From positions 434,001 to 498,000 of the forward strand of contig JADKEF010000003.1 in NCBI GenBank assembly GCA_016718135.1: DNA of 64,000 bases. The letters are read 5' to 3'. This DNA comes from Acidobacteriota bacterium. Lineage in GTDB: Bacteria; Acidobacteriota; Blastocatellia; Pyrinomonadales; Pyrinomonadaceae. Positions within the stretch are counted from its first letter, which is position 1. Each line of letters opens with the position of its first letter. The notes below the pieces were generated by a model. It did no database searches and was not told the origin of the DNA. It saw only the letters and a program-made list of their open reading frames with translations. This document shows, one piece after another, positions 1 to 7,931 of the stretch. The position numbers and the translations under genes are program-made.

Positions 1-1
1 C

Positions 2-274
2 GACGGGCCCATGTTCGCATATCGCGGGGAACTTGCTGTCCGCTATGAAAAGACGGAGATCCGAAACGGAGGGAAGTGCCGTCGCTACGCCGCGTCAGGA
101 ACTGGTATCGGCGGCAAAGGCACGATCTGGGTTGATGAAAAGAAGGGATACATTCGCGACATGGAGTTTGATGTGGCGAACAATCCTGATTGGTCAACGT
201 TCAAGCTGAGGCTGATAAGGACAGAGAAAATGAGTGAGCGGGAATGGAAACGCTTCATCGCCGCGCAGTTCTGA
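2..274 (+). CDS. C-terminal fragment of an unrecognised protein
   Basis: The reading frame is already open at the window edge (frame starting at base 2) and ends at a TGA at 272-274, so this is probably the tail of a longer gene. An internal ATG at 11 is possible but not needed. The visible 90 or so residues contain a Gly-rich strand (GTGIGGKGTIWVDEKKGYI) followed by charged segments and look like alternating beta strands. I see no catalytic motif and no family I can name. The next gene is on the opposite strand and ends 2 bases away, so the two converge. Confidence 0.6.
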   Translation, partial: DGPMFAYRGELAVRYEKTEIRNGGKCRRYAASGTGIGGKGTIWVDEKKGYIRDMEFDVANNPDWSTFKLRLIRTEKMSEREWKRFIAAQF

Positions 275-276
275 TC

Positions 277-501
277 CTAATGATGGTGCTCGCCCGTCAT
301 CTCATTCAATTTTGAAATATCTAGCAGCTTAGAAAAATCGTCGAAATGGAACATCGTCTCGTCTTTGCAGTGATCGCAAAAGAATGTGACGTCCTCGCCG
401 AGATACATGTCCTTGAGGTGATATGCGATAAAACAACCGTAGCAACGCTGTATGCGTTTGCCAAAATCGTGTAAAACTTCGTCTTCCGTGTGGCTTTCCA
501 T
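277..501 (-). CDS. Small zinc-ribbon-like hypothetical protein
   Basis: A 74-residue acidic protein with two CxxC pairs, CYGC at residues 20-23 and CDHC at about 42-45, spaced as in a small zinc ribbon, and a His-rich C-terminus (GEHHH). This suggests metal binding, but I know no named family for it. The ATG at 501-499 is the only sensible start. It is transcribed divergently from the his leader region, so the promoters of both units should lie in the roughly 80 bases between 502 and 585. Function unknown. Confidence 0.6.
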   Translation of the reverse strand: MESHTEDEVLHDFGKRIQRCYGCFIAYHLKDMYLGEDVTFFCDHCKDETMFHFDDFSKLLDISKLNEMTGEHHH

Positions 502-544
502 AGTGTCTTTCGCAATTTTATCACACAGATTTTTCGGAGTGCTC

Positions 545-574
545 TTGCAAAACTAATTGGGCTGTGTTTTTAAT
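545..574 (+). promoter_or_regulatory. Weak candidate promoter of the his operon
   Basis: TTGCAA at 545-550, an 18-base spacer and TTTAAT at 569-574 give a passable sigma70 match. If used, transcription would start only a few bases before the ATG of the leader peptide at 585, which would make the leader peptide nearly leaderless. A promoter slightly further upstream is equally possible. Confidence 0.25.
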
Positions 575-584
575 AGAGCTAACG

Positions 585-653
585 ATGTATCTGAGTACCA
601 CTCAAAACCACCATCTCCATCATCATCACGCGACTCATTCGCGCGTGAACTGA
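585..653 (+). CDS. hisL: Histidine operon leader peptide
   Basis: A 22-codon ORF (ATG 585, TGA 651-653) carries His at positions 9, 10, 12, 13, 14, 15 and 18, with the core NHHLHHHHATH. It lies about 100 bases upstream of hisG, the first gene of a complete his operon. Runs of the regulated amino acid in a short ORF before a biosynthetic operon are the hallmark of ribosome-mediated attenuation, as in the enterobacterial hisL peptide with its seven His codons. The expected model is that ribosome stalling at His codons under histidine shortage prevents the downstream hairpin at 695-730 from terminating transcription. There is no strong Shine-Dalgarno in front of the ATG. It is too short for most gene callers, and a caller may instead extend hisG upstream across it in another frame. 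Confidence 0.75.
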   Translation: MYLSTTQNHHLHHHHATHSRVN

Positions 654-694
654 TACTCGTTTCTAACCAACAACGTAAATTAGTTTTAATCCAA

Positions 695-745
695 ACGCCG
701 CGAAACTTCGAATCAAGTCTCGATGGGCGTCGCTTTGTCGTTTTT
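695..745 (+). terminator. Attenuator-like hairpin before hisG
   Basis: ACGCC at 695-699 pairs with GGCGT at 726-730. Inside it CGA (701-703) pairs with TCG (720-722) and ACTT (705-708) with AAGT (715-718), leaving a six-base loop. The T-rich tract 731-745, ending in five T, follows directly. This is an imperfect intrinsic terminator in the right place between the His-codon leader and hisG (ATG 752). The competing antiterminator helix was not established by eye. Confidence 0.5.
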
Positions 746-751
746 CAAGTT

Positions 752-1606
752 ATGAAATTAAAGATCGCTTTACAAAGATCAGGAAGATTATCAGACGGGT
801 CGACCGGTCTGTTACGGAAGTGCGGCATCGGCTTTTCCAATGGGCTCGGCAAACTGCGGGCTGAGGCGGCGGACTTTCCGCTCGAGATATTTTTCTTACG
901 GGATGACGATATTCCTGACTACGTCGCCGATGGCGTCGCAGACATCGGGATCGTCGGCGAGAACGTGATCGCCGAGAATCCAAAGGCCGTCGACACGATC
1001 GAAAAGCTCGGCTTTGGCCGCTGTCGCTTGTCCCTAGCAGTGCCGAAGGGGTTTGAATATTCGGAATTGTCTCAGCTCGCAGGGAAAAAGATCGCGACGA
1101 GTTATCCGAATATCCTGCGTGAGTATTTTGCATCGCGAGGCGTTTCGGCAGACATTCACGAGATCAGCGGCTCGGTCGAGATCGCTCCGTCGATCGGGCT
1201 GGCGGATGCAGTTTGCGACCTGGTGAGCTCGGGCAGTACTTTGTTTTCGAACGGCCTACGCGAGGTCGAGACGGTGATGTCGTCAGAGGCGGTCTTGATC
1301 AGACGGCGCGATCTCGAAACCGAACAACAGGCTATCCTCGACAAGCTCCTGTTCCGCATCCGCAGCGTCAAGGCTGCCGCCCAAAACAAGTACATCCTGC
1401 TCAATGCTCCCGTCGAAAGGGTCGACGAGATCAAACGCCTTTTGCCGGGAATGCGTAGTCCGTCGATGGTTCCACTCGCCGATGAGGGTTGGGTGTCGCT
1501 GCATTCGGTCGTGAGCGAGACGGACTTTTGGGAGGTTGTTGACGCGTTGAAAAATGCCGGAGCCGAAGGGATTCTCGTGCTGTCGATCGATCAGATGATC
1601 AGGTAA
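752..1606 (+). CDS. hisG: ATP phosphoribosyltransferase, long form
   Basis: First enzyme of histidine synthesis, joining ATP and PRPP to form phosphoribosyl-ATP. The 284-residue length and a C-terminal segment from about residue 205 (LNAPVERVDEIKRLLPGM onward) match the long HisG type, which carries an ACT-like regulatory domain and binds histidine itself, so no HisZ is needed. DIGIVGENV near residue 64 and the PRPP-binding loop with DLVSSGSTL near residue 157 are conserved. The frame is open upstream to 557, but the homologous part begins at MKLKIALQRSGRL (ATG 752), and the upstream stretch overlaps the leader peptide and attenuator, so the longer start is rejected. No clear Shine-Dalgarno precedes it. 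hisD follows after 5 bases. Confidence 0.95.
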   Translation: MKLKIALQRSGRLSDGSTGLLRKCGIGFSNGLGKLRAEAADFPLEIFFLRDDDIPDYVADGVADIGIVGENVIAENPKAVDTIEKLGFGRCRLSLAVPKGFEYSELSQLAGKKIATSYPNILREYFASRGVSADIHEISGSVEIAPSIGLADAVCDLVSSGSTLFSNGLREVETVMSSEAVLIRRRDLETEQQAILDKLLFRIRSVKAAAQNKYILLNAPVERVDEIKRLLPGMRSPSMVPLADEGWVSLHSVVSETDFWEVVDALKNAGAEGILVLSIDQMIR

Positions 1607-1611
1607 CGAAT

Positions 1612-2910
1612 ATGCAAATTATCAAATATCCATCAAAAGAAACCTGGGCTGCGATACTCAAACGCCCAACGATCGACACCGTCTTCCTCGAACGCACGGT
1701 CGCGAACATCCTCAAAGACGTCCGGGAACACGGCGACTCGGCATTGCGTCATTGCGCGAGGCATTTTGACAAGGTGGAGTTGGACGGGTTTTTGGTAAGC
1801 GAGGACGAGTTTCTGGAAGCAGAATCGCTTGTTTCTCAGGAACTCAAAGATGCCATCGCGGTTGCGAAGGCGAATATTGAGAAGTTTCACGCAGTTGACG
1901 AAAGAGAGCGAAACGTTATCGAGACAACACCTGGCGTCTTTTGTTGGAAAAAGAACGTCGCTATCGAAAACGTTGGGCTATACGTTCCAGCAGGCAGTGC
2001 TCCGCTATTTTCAACTGTTCTGATGCTCGCGATCCCGGCAAAACTTGCGGGCTGCCGCGAGATCGTCGTTACATCGCCGCCGAATAAGGACGGCAAGCTC
2101 GATCCGATGACTCTTTATGCAGCGAGGCTCTGCGGGGCGACCAAGGTCTTCAAGATCGGCGGTGCTCAGGCGATCGGGGCTCTGGCGTACGGGACGGAGA
2201 CTGTGCCGTCGGTTTACAAGATCTTTGGGCCAGGGAATCAGTTCGTGACCGAGGCAAAGCTGCAAGTTTTGCGGTCCGGCGTCGCCATCGACATGCCGGC
2301 CGGACCCTCGGAGGTCGCCGTTTTGGCTGACGAAACCTGCGTTCCGGCGTTCGTCGCTGCTGATCTGCTCTCGCAGGCGGAGCACGGGCCGGACAGCCAA
2401 GTGGTTCTTGTTTCGACTTCAGAAAGCGTGATCAATGAAACGCTCGCTGAGGTCGATCGCCAGATCGAGACACTTTCGCGCAAACCGACCGCGGCGTCAG
2501 CGATTCAGAATTCAAAGGCGATATTGGTGAAGACGCTCGCGGACGGCGTCGAACTCCTAAACGAATACGCCGCTGAGCACCTCATCATCGCAACGCAGAA
2601 TGCCGACGAGATCGCCGAAACGATCGTCAACGCAGGCTCTGTTTTCATCGGAAACTACTCGTGTGAGAGTGCGGGCGATTACGCCTCGGGGACGAATCAC
2701 ACGCTGCCAACCGGCGGTGCTGCGAAAGCATACAGCGGCGTGTCGGTCGCGAGTTTTACCAAGAGCATTACCTTTCAGCGTTTGACCGCCGAAGGCATTC
2801 AAAACCTCGGCCCGACGATCGAAACGATGGCCGCAGCTGAAGGGCTCGACGCCCACAAGAACGCCGTCGCGATCCGCCGCGAATGGAGCGGAGGCGGCGA
2901 TGACATTTGA
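1612..2910 (+). CDS. hisD: Histidinol dehydrogenase
   Basis: A 432-residue enzyme of usual family length that oxidises L-histidinol through histidinal to L-histidine with two NAD, the last two steps of the pathway. Family motifs are present in order: GPGNQFVTEAK, the MPAGPSEVAVLAD stretch, QAEHGPDSQ with a zinc/substrate ligand region, and the C-terminal SAGDYASGTNHTLPTGG signature. It starts 5 bases after hisG and its last 11 bases overlap hisC, which supports translational coupling in one transcript. Confidence 0.96.
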   Translation: MQIIKYPSKETWAAILKRPTIDTVFLERTVANILKDVREHGDSALRHCARHFDKVELDGFLVSEDEFLEAESLVSQELKDAIAVAKANIEKFHAVDERERNVIETTPGVFCWKKNVAIENVGLYVPAGSAPLFSTVLMLAIPAKLAGCREIVVTSPPNKDGKLDPMTLYAARLCGATKVFKIGGAQAIGALAYGTETVPSVYKIFGPGNQFVTEAKLQVLRSGVAIDMPAGPSEVAVLADETCVPAFVAADLLSQAEHGPDSQVVLVSTSESVINETLAEVDRQIETLSRKPTAASAIQNSKAILVKTLADGVELLNEYAAEHLIIATQNADEIAETIVNAGSVFIGNYSCESAGDYASGTNHTLPTGGAAKAYSGVSVASFTKSITFQRLTAEGIQNLGPTIETMAAAEGLDAHKNAVAIRREWSGGGDDI

Positions 2911-3961
2911 TCTGCACAGCCTGGTGCGTTCGAACATCAGGAATCTGAAACCATATTCGTCCGCGAGATCTGAGTTCGAAGGCTCGGCAGAGGTCTTTCT
3001 CGATGCCAACGAGAATGCGTTCGGTTCGCCTGCGGGCGCAGGGCTCAATCGTTACCCTGATCCGCTGCAACGTGAGCTGAAGGATCGGGTCGCCTCGATA
3101 AAAGGCGTCTCGCCGTCGCAGATATTTGTCGGAAACGGCAGCGACGAGGCGATCGATCTGCTGTTCCGCATCTTCTGCGAATCCGGACGCGACACAGTGA
3201 TCACTTGCCCGCCGACGTATGGGATGTATCGCGTTTCGGCGGACATCAATGATGTAACGGTCCGTGAGATACGATTGACGGCTGATTTTCAGCTAGACGT
3301 TCCGGCGATCCTAGCAGCCATTTCAGCTACAACAAAACTCATCTTCATCTGCTCGCCAAACAATCCGACGGGCAATCTGATGAGCCGCGAAGCCATTCTG
3401 GAGATCGCGCGCCAGCTCAAAGGGATCGTTGTTGTTGACGAGGCGTACATCGATTTTGCCCCCGAACCGTCGATGATCGCAGAACTCGACGCTCTGCCCA
3501 ATCTCGTCGTTTTGCAGACATTCTCAAAGGCTTGGGGAATGGCGGGCGTTCGCGTCGGGCTTGCCTTTGCGAGCAGCAAGATAATCGACCTTATGAACCG
3601 CGTGAAGCCGCCTTACAACGTCAGTGGCATTGCACAGCAAGCAACCATTGACGCCCTCGATAGCCGGTCGACTGTGAAAAATTGGATCGAATCGGCCCGG
3701 AATGAGCGTTCGCGATTGGAAAAAGTGCTAACCGAAGTTCACCTCGTTAAACGAGTTTATCCATCCGACGCCAATTTCCTGTTGGTTCAGGTTGATGATG
3801 CGAACTCGATCTATCAATACCTTATCGAGAAGAAGATCGTCGTTCGCAATCGAAACAACATCGAGTTGTGCGAAGGCTGCCTGCGGATAACCGTTGGGAC
3901 GTACGAGGAGAATACGGCGGTGCTAGATGCCCTGAAGCAGTTTAGCCGAAGAGTGATCTAA
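2900..3961 (+). CDS. hisC: Histidinol-phosphate aminotransferase
   Basis: A 353-residue class I/II PLP aminotransferase that converts imidazole acetol phosphate to histidinol phosphate using glutamate. The DANENAFGSP and NRYPDP substrate motifs are near the N-terminus, CSPNNPTGN and VVDEAYIDF bind the cofactor, and the Schiff-base lysine is Lys210 in QTFSKAWGMAG. The ATG at 2900 overlaps the end of hisD. A 52-base gap containing a small inverted repeat separates it from hisB, the largest gap inside the operon. Confidence 0.95.
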   Translation: MTFDLHSLVRSNIRNLKPYSSARSEFEGSAEVFLDANENAFGSPAGAGLNRYPDPLQRELKDRVASIKGVSPSQIFVGNGSDEAIDLLFRIFCESGRDTVITCPPTYGMYRVSADINDVTVREIRLTADFQLDVPAILAAISATTKLIFICSPNNPTGNLMSREAILEIARQLKGIVVVDEAYIDFAPEPSMIAELDALPNLVVLQTFSKAWGMAGVRVGLAFASSKIIDLMNRVKPPYNVSGIAQQATIDALDSRSTVKNWIESARNERSRLEKVLTEVHLVKRVYPSDANFLLVQVDDANSIYQYLIEKKIVVRNRNNIELCEGCLRITVGTYEENTAVLDALKQFSRRVI

Positions 3962-4002
3962 GAACAGTCTGACAGCTGATAGCCGAAAGCTGTAAGCTGT
4001 TC
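3962..4002 (+). repeat. Intergenic inverted repeat inside the his operon
   Basis: GAACAG at 3962-3967 pairs with CTGTTC at 3997-4002, with inner ACAGCT/AGCTGT pairing, between hisC and hisB. It lacks a following T run, so it is more likely a small palindromic repeat or RNA processing site than a terminator. Confidence 0.5.
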
Positions 4003-4013
4003 GAAATAAACTT

Positions 4014-5111
4014 ATGAGAAAAGTACTTTTTATTGACCGCGACGGGACACTGATACGCGAGCCGGATGATTTTCAGGTCGACCTGCTTGAGAAGTTGCGG
4101 TTCTTGCCGGGCGTCATTACCAATCTAGGGAAGATCGCTCGTGAGACTGATTATCTGCTCGTGATGGTGACGAATCAGGACGGGCTTGGAACTGAGAGTT
4201 TTCCGGAGACGGCTTTTCACCCGGCGCAGAATTTTGTGATCCAGACGTTGGCGGACGAAGGTATTGAGTTTGCGGATGTGTATGTCGACCGAACGTTTCA
4301 AAACGAAAATGCTCCGACGCGAAAGCCTGGAACTGCGATGCTGACTAAGTATCTGAACGGCGACTACGATCTCGCAAATTCGTACGTCATCGGCGACCGG
4401 CCGACGGACGTTCAACTTGCCAGAAACCTTGGGTCGAAAGCGATCTACATCCGGAATCCTTTTTTTCCGCTCTATGCAGACGACACGGCGATCACGGTCG
4501 ACGATTGGAGTGAGATCTACGATCTGCTGCGTGCTCCGGAACGACGAGTTACGCACACGCGGAAGACAAAAGAAACTGACATCACGGTTGAACTTAACCT
4601 CGAAGGCAGCGGTAATTCGTCGATCTCGACTGGCATTTCGTTCTTTGACCACATGCTTGATCAGCTTGCCCGGCACGGTGGTCTTGATCTCAATATCGAA
4701 GCGAAAGGCGATCTGCACATTGATGAGCACCACACGATCGAGGACGTTGCGATCACCCTGGGCGAGGCTTTTTCACTAGCGCTAAAGGATAAACGAGGGA
4801 TGGAGCGGTACGGGTTTTGTTTGCCGATGGACGATTGTCTGGCGCAGGTCGCGATCGATTTTGGCGGGCGTAATTGGATCGTCTGGGAAGCGGAATTCGA
4901 ACGCGAGATGATCGGCGAGATGCCGACCGAGATGTTCTTTCATTTCTTTAAGTCATTCTCGGACAAGGCGTTGTGCAACCTGAATATCAAGGCCGACGGC
5001 ACGATCGAGCACCACAAGATCGAGGCAATTTTCAAAGCATTCGCGAAGGCGATCAAGATGGCGGTCCGCCGCGAGGGAAGTCAACTTCCGACGACCAAAG
5101 GAGTTTTGTGA
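4014..5111 (+). CDS. hisB: Bifunctional histidinol-phosphatase / imidazoleglycerol-phosphate dehydratase
   Basis: A 365-residue fusion. Residues 1 to about 165 form a HAD-family phosphatase with the nucleophile motif FIDRDGTLIREP (Asp8, Asp10) and a conserved GDRPTDVQLARNLG; this part removes phosphate from histidinol phosphate. From about residue 178 follows imidazoleglycerol-phosphate dehydratase, with the two metal-binding repeats seen as FFDHMLDQLARHGG plus EHHTIEDVAITLGEA and EHHKIEAIFKAFAKA. Fused HisB is typical of Enterobacteria and many Bacteroidetes, while most other bacteria have separate genes. The ACCAAAGGAGTTTTG end of the gene supplies the ribosome binding site for hisH. Confidence 0.95.
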   Translation: MRKVLFIDRDGTLIREPDDFQVDLLEKLRFLPGVITNLGKIARETDYLLVMVTNQDGLGTESFPETAFHPAQNFVIQTLADEGIEFADVYVDRTFQNENAPTRKPGTAMLTKYLNGDYDLANSYVIGDRPTDVQLARNLGSKAIYIRNPFFPLYADDTAITVDDWSEIYDLLRAPERRVTHTRKTKETDITVELNLEGSGNSSISTGISFFDHMLDQLARHGGLDLNIEAKGDLHIDEHHTIEDVAITLGEAFSLALKDKRGMERYGFCLPMDDCLAQVAIDFGGRNWIVWEAEFEREMIGEMPTEMFFHFFKSFSDKALCNLNIKADGTIEHHKIEAIFKAFAKAIKMAVRREGSQLPTTKGVL

Positions 5112-5692
5112 GAGTTGCGCTAGTGAAATACAACGCTGGGAACACCGCGTCGGTCGCGAATGCTCTGATTAGGCTAGGTGTCGAACCTATGGTGACTGAC
5201 GTTGCAGACGAATTGCGGGCCGCGGACAAAGTGATCTTCCCCGGCGTTGGCGAGGCTTCGACGGCGATGAAATATCTGCGGGAACGTGGCCTCGATTCGG
5301 TCATCCGATCGCTAACGCAGCCGGTTTTGGGAATCTGCCTGGGGATGCAGCTGTTGTGCGAGACGTCGGAGGAAAACGACACCGAATGCCTCGGTATCTT
5401 GCCGTATCGAGTCCGGCGGTTTGAGTCCGAAACTCTCAAGATACCGCACACAGGGTGGAACCGGATCGCGGAGTTCGATTCACCGCTATTTGCCGGCGTT
5501 GCAGAGGGCGAGCGCGTCTATTTCGTTCACGGCTATTATGTCGAAACAGGTGAACGCACGACCGCGACATGTGAATACGGCCAAAAATTCAGTGCTGCGA
5601 TCGGTAGTGATAATTTTCATGCGATCCAGTTTCACCCCGAGAAATCGGGTGCAGTTGGCGAACAGATCATTCAAAGTTTTTTAGAGATTTAA
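5108..5692 (+). CDS. hisH: Imidazole glycerol phosphate synthase, glutaminase subunit
   Basis: A 194-residue class I glutamine amidotransferase that feeds ammonia to HisF. The catalytic triad is visible: Cys77 in GICLGMQLLCE and His176 with Glu178 in FHPEKS. The start is the GTG at 5108, which overlaps the hisB stop by 4 bases and has AAAGGAG 4-5 bases upstream. The frame is open further upstream inside hisB but without homology there. HisA begins 49 bases downstream. Confidence 0.95.
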   Translation: MRVALVKYNAGNTASVANALIRLGVEPMVTDVADELRAADKVIFPGVGEASTAMKYLRERGLDSVIRSLTQPVLGICLGMQLLCETSEENDTECLGILPYRVRRFESETLKIPHTGWNRIAEFDSPLFAGVAEGERVYFVHGYYVETGERTTATCEYGQKFSAAIGSDNFHAIQFHPEKSGAVGEQIIQSFLEI

Positions 5693-5741
5693 GAAATTCC
5701 TTACTATTCACTCTTCACTAATATCTATTAACTAGAAAGAT

Positions 5742-6464
5742 ATGATCGAAATTATTCCGGCTATGGATCTGATCGGCGGCAAATGTGTACGACTTACGCA
5801 GGGCGATTTTTCGCGGAAGACGGTGTATTCCGACGACCCGCTTGAGACGGCGAAGCGTTTTGAGGATGCGGGATTGCGGCGGTTGCACATGGTCGATCTC
5901 GACGGAGCACGGACTGGAGCACCTGCGAATCTGCATGTTTTGAAAAAGGTCGCGAGCGGCACGAAGCTATCGATCGATTTCAGCGGCGGATTGAAAACGG
6001 AATCGGACGTCGCGGCTGTTTTTGAGACCGGGGCGGCGATCGCGACGGTTGGCAGCGTTGCGGTCAATCAGCCCGAGCTTTTTCTGTCGTGGGTCGAAAA
6101 ATTCGGCAGTGAAAAGATGCTCCTCGGTGCCGATTCCCGCAGTGGACAAGTCGCGATTAATGGCTGGCAGACTGACACGACGACGCCGGTACTCGCATTC
6201 CTCAGGAACTTCGCCGAGCGAGGCGTGACGAACGCCTTTGTCACTGACATAGCGAGCGACGGAGCGATGAAAGGGCCGGCAGTCAAGCTTTATCGTCAGA
6301 TCAGGGCCGCGATAACAGAGATCGATCTGATCGCGAGTGGCGGTGTTACTTCGATCGCGGATATCGACGAGCTCGAACGCATCGGCTGTTCGGGCGTGAT
6401 CGTCGGCAAAGCTCTTTATGAGCAGAACATCAAACTGGAGGATCTCGCCAAATATGCTGGCTAA
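5742..6464 (+). CDS. hisA: Phosphoribosylformimino-AICAR-phosphate isomerase
   Basis: A 240-residue TIM-barrel enzyme of normal length that isomerises ProFAR to PRFAR. The catalytic Asp9 lies in IIPAMDLIGGKCVRL and the second aspartate is in VTDIASDGAMKGP near residue 170-175. The phosphate-binding loop SGGVTSIADI follows near residue 200. Its last 11 bases overlap hisF. The 49-base spacer from hisH is AT-rich and shows no clear terminator. Confidence 0.95.
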   Translation: MIEIIPAMDLIGGKCVRLTQGDFSRKTVYSDDPLETAKRFEDAGLRRLHMVDLDGARTGAPANLHVLKKVASGTKLSIDFSGGLKTESDVAAVFETGAAIATVGSVAVNQPELFLSWVEKFGSEKMLLGADSRSGQVAINGWQTDTTTPVLAFLRNFAERGVTNAFVTDIASDGAMKGPAVKLYRQIRAAITEIDLIASGGVTSIADIDELERIGCSGVIVGKALYEQNIKLEDLAKYAG

Positions 6465-7209
6465 ACGCATTGTTCCGTGCCTCGACGTAAAGGACGGACG
6501 CACCGTCAAAGGCACAAATTTCCTCGGGCTACGCGACGCCGGCGATCCGGTCGAACTGGCGGCGAGATATTCGGCGGAAGGTGCCGACGAACTCGTTCTG
6601 CTCGACATTTCAGCGACGAACGAACGCCGCAAGACCTTTGCCGACATCGTCCGGCGTGTGGCTGCGGAGATCAATATTCCTTTCACGGTCGGCGGCGGTA
6701 TTTCAACCGTGGAGGATATCGGGGATCTGCTCGATTGCGGAGCGGACAAGGTTTCAATAAACACAGCGGCGGTGAAAGATCCGACGATCTTGAGCGACGC
6801 GGCGGTGAATTTTGGTTCGCAATGCGTGGTTCTCGCCATCGATGCAAAAGAAACCGACGACGGCTGGAAAGTTTTCCTGAACGGCGGCAGGGTCGCGACC
6901 GATCTCGATGCAGTCGAATGGGCAAAATGCGGCGTGGATCTTGGGGCGGGCGAGATATTGCTCACGTCGATGAACGCCGACGGCACAAAAGATGGCTTTG
7001 AGATCGGATTGACGCGTTATATCTCAAATGCTGTTCGCGTTCCCGTCATTGCTTCCGGCGGAGCTGGGACGATGGACGATTTCGCGGAGGTTTTTGGATT
7101 GGGAAATGCCGATGCCGCTCTCGCGGCGAGTGTGTTTCACTACGGCGAGATCGCGATACCTGAGTTAAAAGCATTCCTCGAAATGCGGGGGATCGAGGTG
7201 CGGATATGA
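6454..7209 (+). CDS. hisF: Imidazole glycerol phosphate synthase, cyclase subunit
   Basis: A 251-residue TIM barrel that cyclises PRFAR with ammonia from HisH, giving IGP and AICAR. Conserved residues are Asp11 in VPCLDVKDGRTVKG, the second catalytic Asp in LTSMNADGTKDGF, and the phosphate loops FTVGGGIS and IASGGAGTMDDF. The ATG at 6454 is chosen over the open upstream frame (to 6418) because homology begins at MLAKRIVPCLD. This start gives an 11-base overlap with hisA. It overlaps hisI by 4 bases. Confidence 0.95.
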   Translation: MLAKRIVPCLDVKDGRTVKGTNFLGLRDAGDPVELAARYSAEGADELVLLDISATNERRKTFADIVRRVAAEINIPFTVGGGISTVEDIGDLLDCGADKVSINTAAVKDPTILSDAAVNFGSQCVVLAIDAKETDDGWKVFLNGGRVATDLDAVEWAKCGVDLGAGEILLTSMNADGTKDGFEIGLTRYISNAVRVPVIASGGAGTMDDFAEVFGLGNADAALAASVFHYGEIAIPELKAFLEMRGIEVRI

Positions 7210-7808
7210 ATTTAAGGTACGAAAAGTACGCCGATGGATTGGTCCCGGCGATCGTTCAGGATGCAGAAACGCGAGCGGTTCTCATGCTTGGGTTTATGAA
7301 CGCTGCGGCGCTGAGAATCACGCAGGAAACGAGCCGCGTTACGTTTTACTCGCGCTCGCGCCAGCAATTGTGGACGAAGGGCGAGAAGAGCGGGAATCAC
7401 CTGGAGGTTGTTTCGATCAGAGCGGATTGTGACGAAGACACTTTGCTTGTTATGGCGCGGCCTACCGGCCCGGTCTGTCATACAGGCGCGGCAACATGTT
7501 TCGCTGAAATGAATTCAAACCATTTGCCAACCGATCTGTTGATGGAGCTTGAAAAAGTTATTGATCGAAGGCGTAGCGAAATGCCTGAGAGTTCATACGT
7601 CGCCAGCCTTTTTGAAAAGGGGATCAACAAGATCGCTCAAAAGGTAGGCGAGGAAGCGGTGGAATTGGTGATTGAGGCGAAAGACGACGACGCGGATAGA
7701 TTTAGGTCCGAGGCTGCGGATCTTTTATTCCACTATTTGATCTTGTTGCGAGGCAAAGGAGTTTCGATCGATGATGTGGTCAAGGAGTTGGAGGGGCGAA
7801 GAAAATAG
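7206..7808 (+). CDS. hisI: Bifunctional phosphoribosyl-AMP cyclohydrolase / phosphoribosyl-ATP pyrophosphatase
   Basis: A 200-residue HisIE fusion for the second and third steps of the pathway. The N-terminal HisI half contains SRSRQQLWTKGEKSGN, the metal-binding DCDEDTLL and GPVCHTGAATCF (cysteine ligand). The C-terminal HisE half from about residue 112 has the all-alpha MazG-like motifs KVGEEAVELVIEAKDDD and SEAADLLFHYLILL. It is the last gene of the operon, starts with a 4-base overlap with hisF, and is followed by a hairpin with a T run at 7846-7870. Confidence 0.95.
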   Translation: MNLRYEKYADGLVPAIVQDAETRAVLMLGFMNAAALRITQETSRVTFYSRSRQQLWTKGEKSGNHLEVVSIRADCDEDTLLVMARPTGPVCHTGAATCFAEMNSNHLPTDLLMELEKVIDRRRSEMPESSYVASLFEKGINKIAQKVGEEAVELVIEAKDDDADRFRSEAADLLFHYLILLRGKGVSIDDVVKELEGRRK

Positions 7809-7845
7809 GTTCCCTGGACAGAGTAGGCTTGATTCGCAGCTGCCA

Positions 7846-7870
7846 ATTTGGCTATAGCCAAATCCTTTTT
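7846..7870 (+). terminator. Terminator of the his operon
   Basis: A perfect 18-base palindrome, ATTTGGCTATAGCCAAAT at 7846-7863, is followed by CC and five T (7866-7870), 37 bases after hisI. It could also serve as one of the palindromic intergenic repeats of this genome. Confidence 0.65.
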
Positions 7871-7880
7871 CTGCTCCAAA

Positions 7881-7900
7881 CCTCCAGCTAAAGCTGGAGG
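7881..7900. repeat. Palindrome CCTCCAGCT/AGCTGGAGG
   Basis: Nine-base arms separated by two bases, between the convergent ends of hisI and lpxA. It may add a stem for termination of the minus-strand lpxA transcript, but it has no strong T run in that direction. Confidence 0.5.
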
Positions 7901-7931
7901 CAATTCATAGGCAAATCCTTAATTGATCGAT

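Noticed and set aside
557..751. Upstream extension of hisG from the first start codon in its frame
   Set aside because: The extra 65 residues have no HisG similarity and overlap the His leader peptide and the hairpin; the family start is at 752.
750..1133. Long reading frames on the opposite strand within hisG and other his genes
   Set aside because: They are antisense shadows with Arg/Ser-rich composition and no family pattern.
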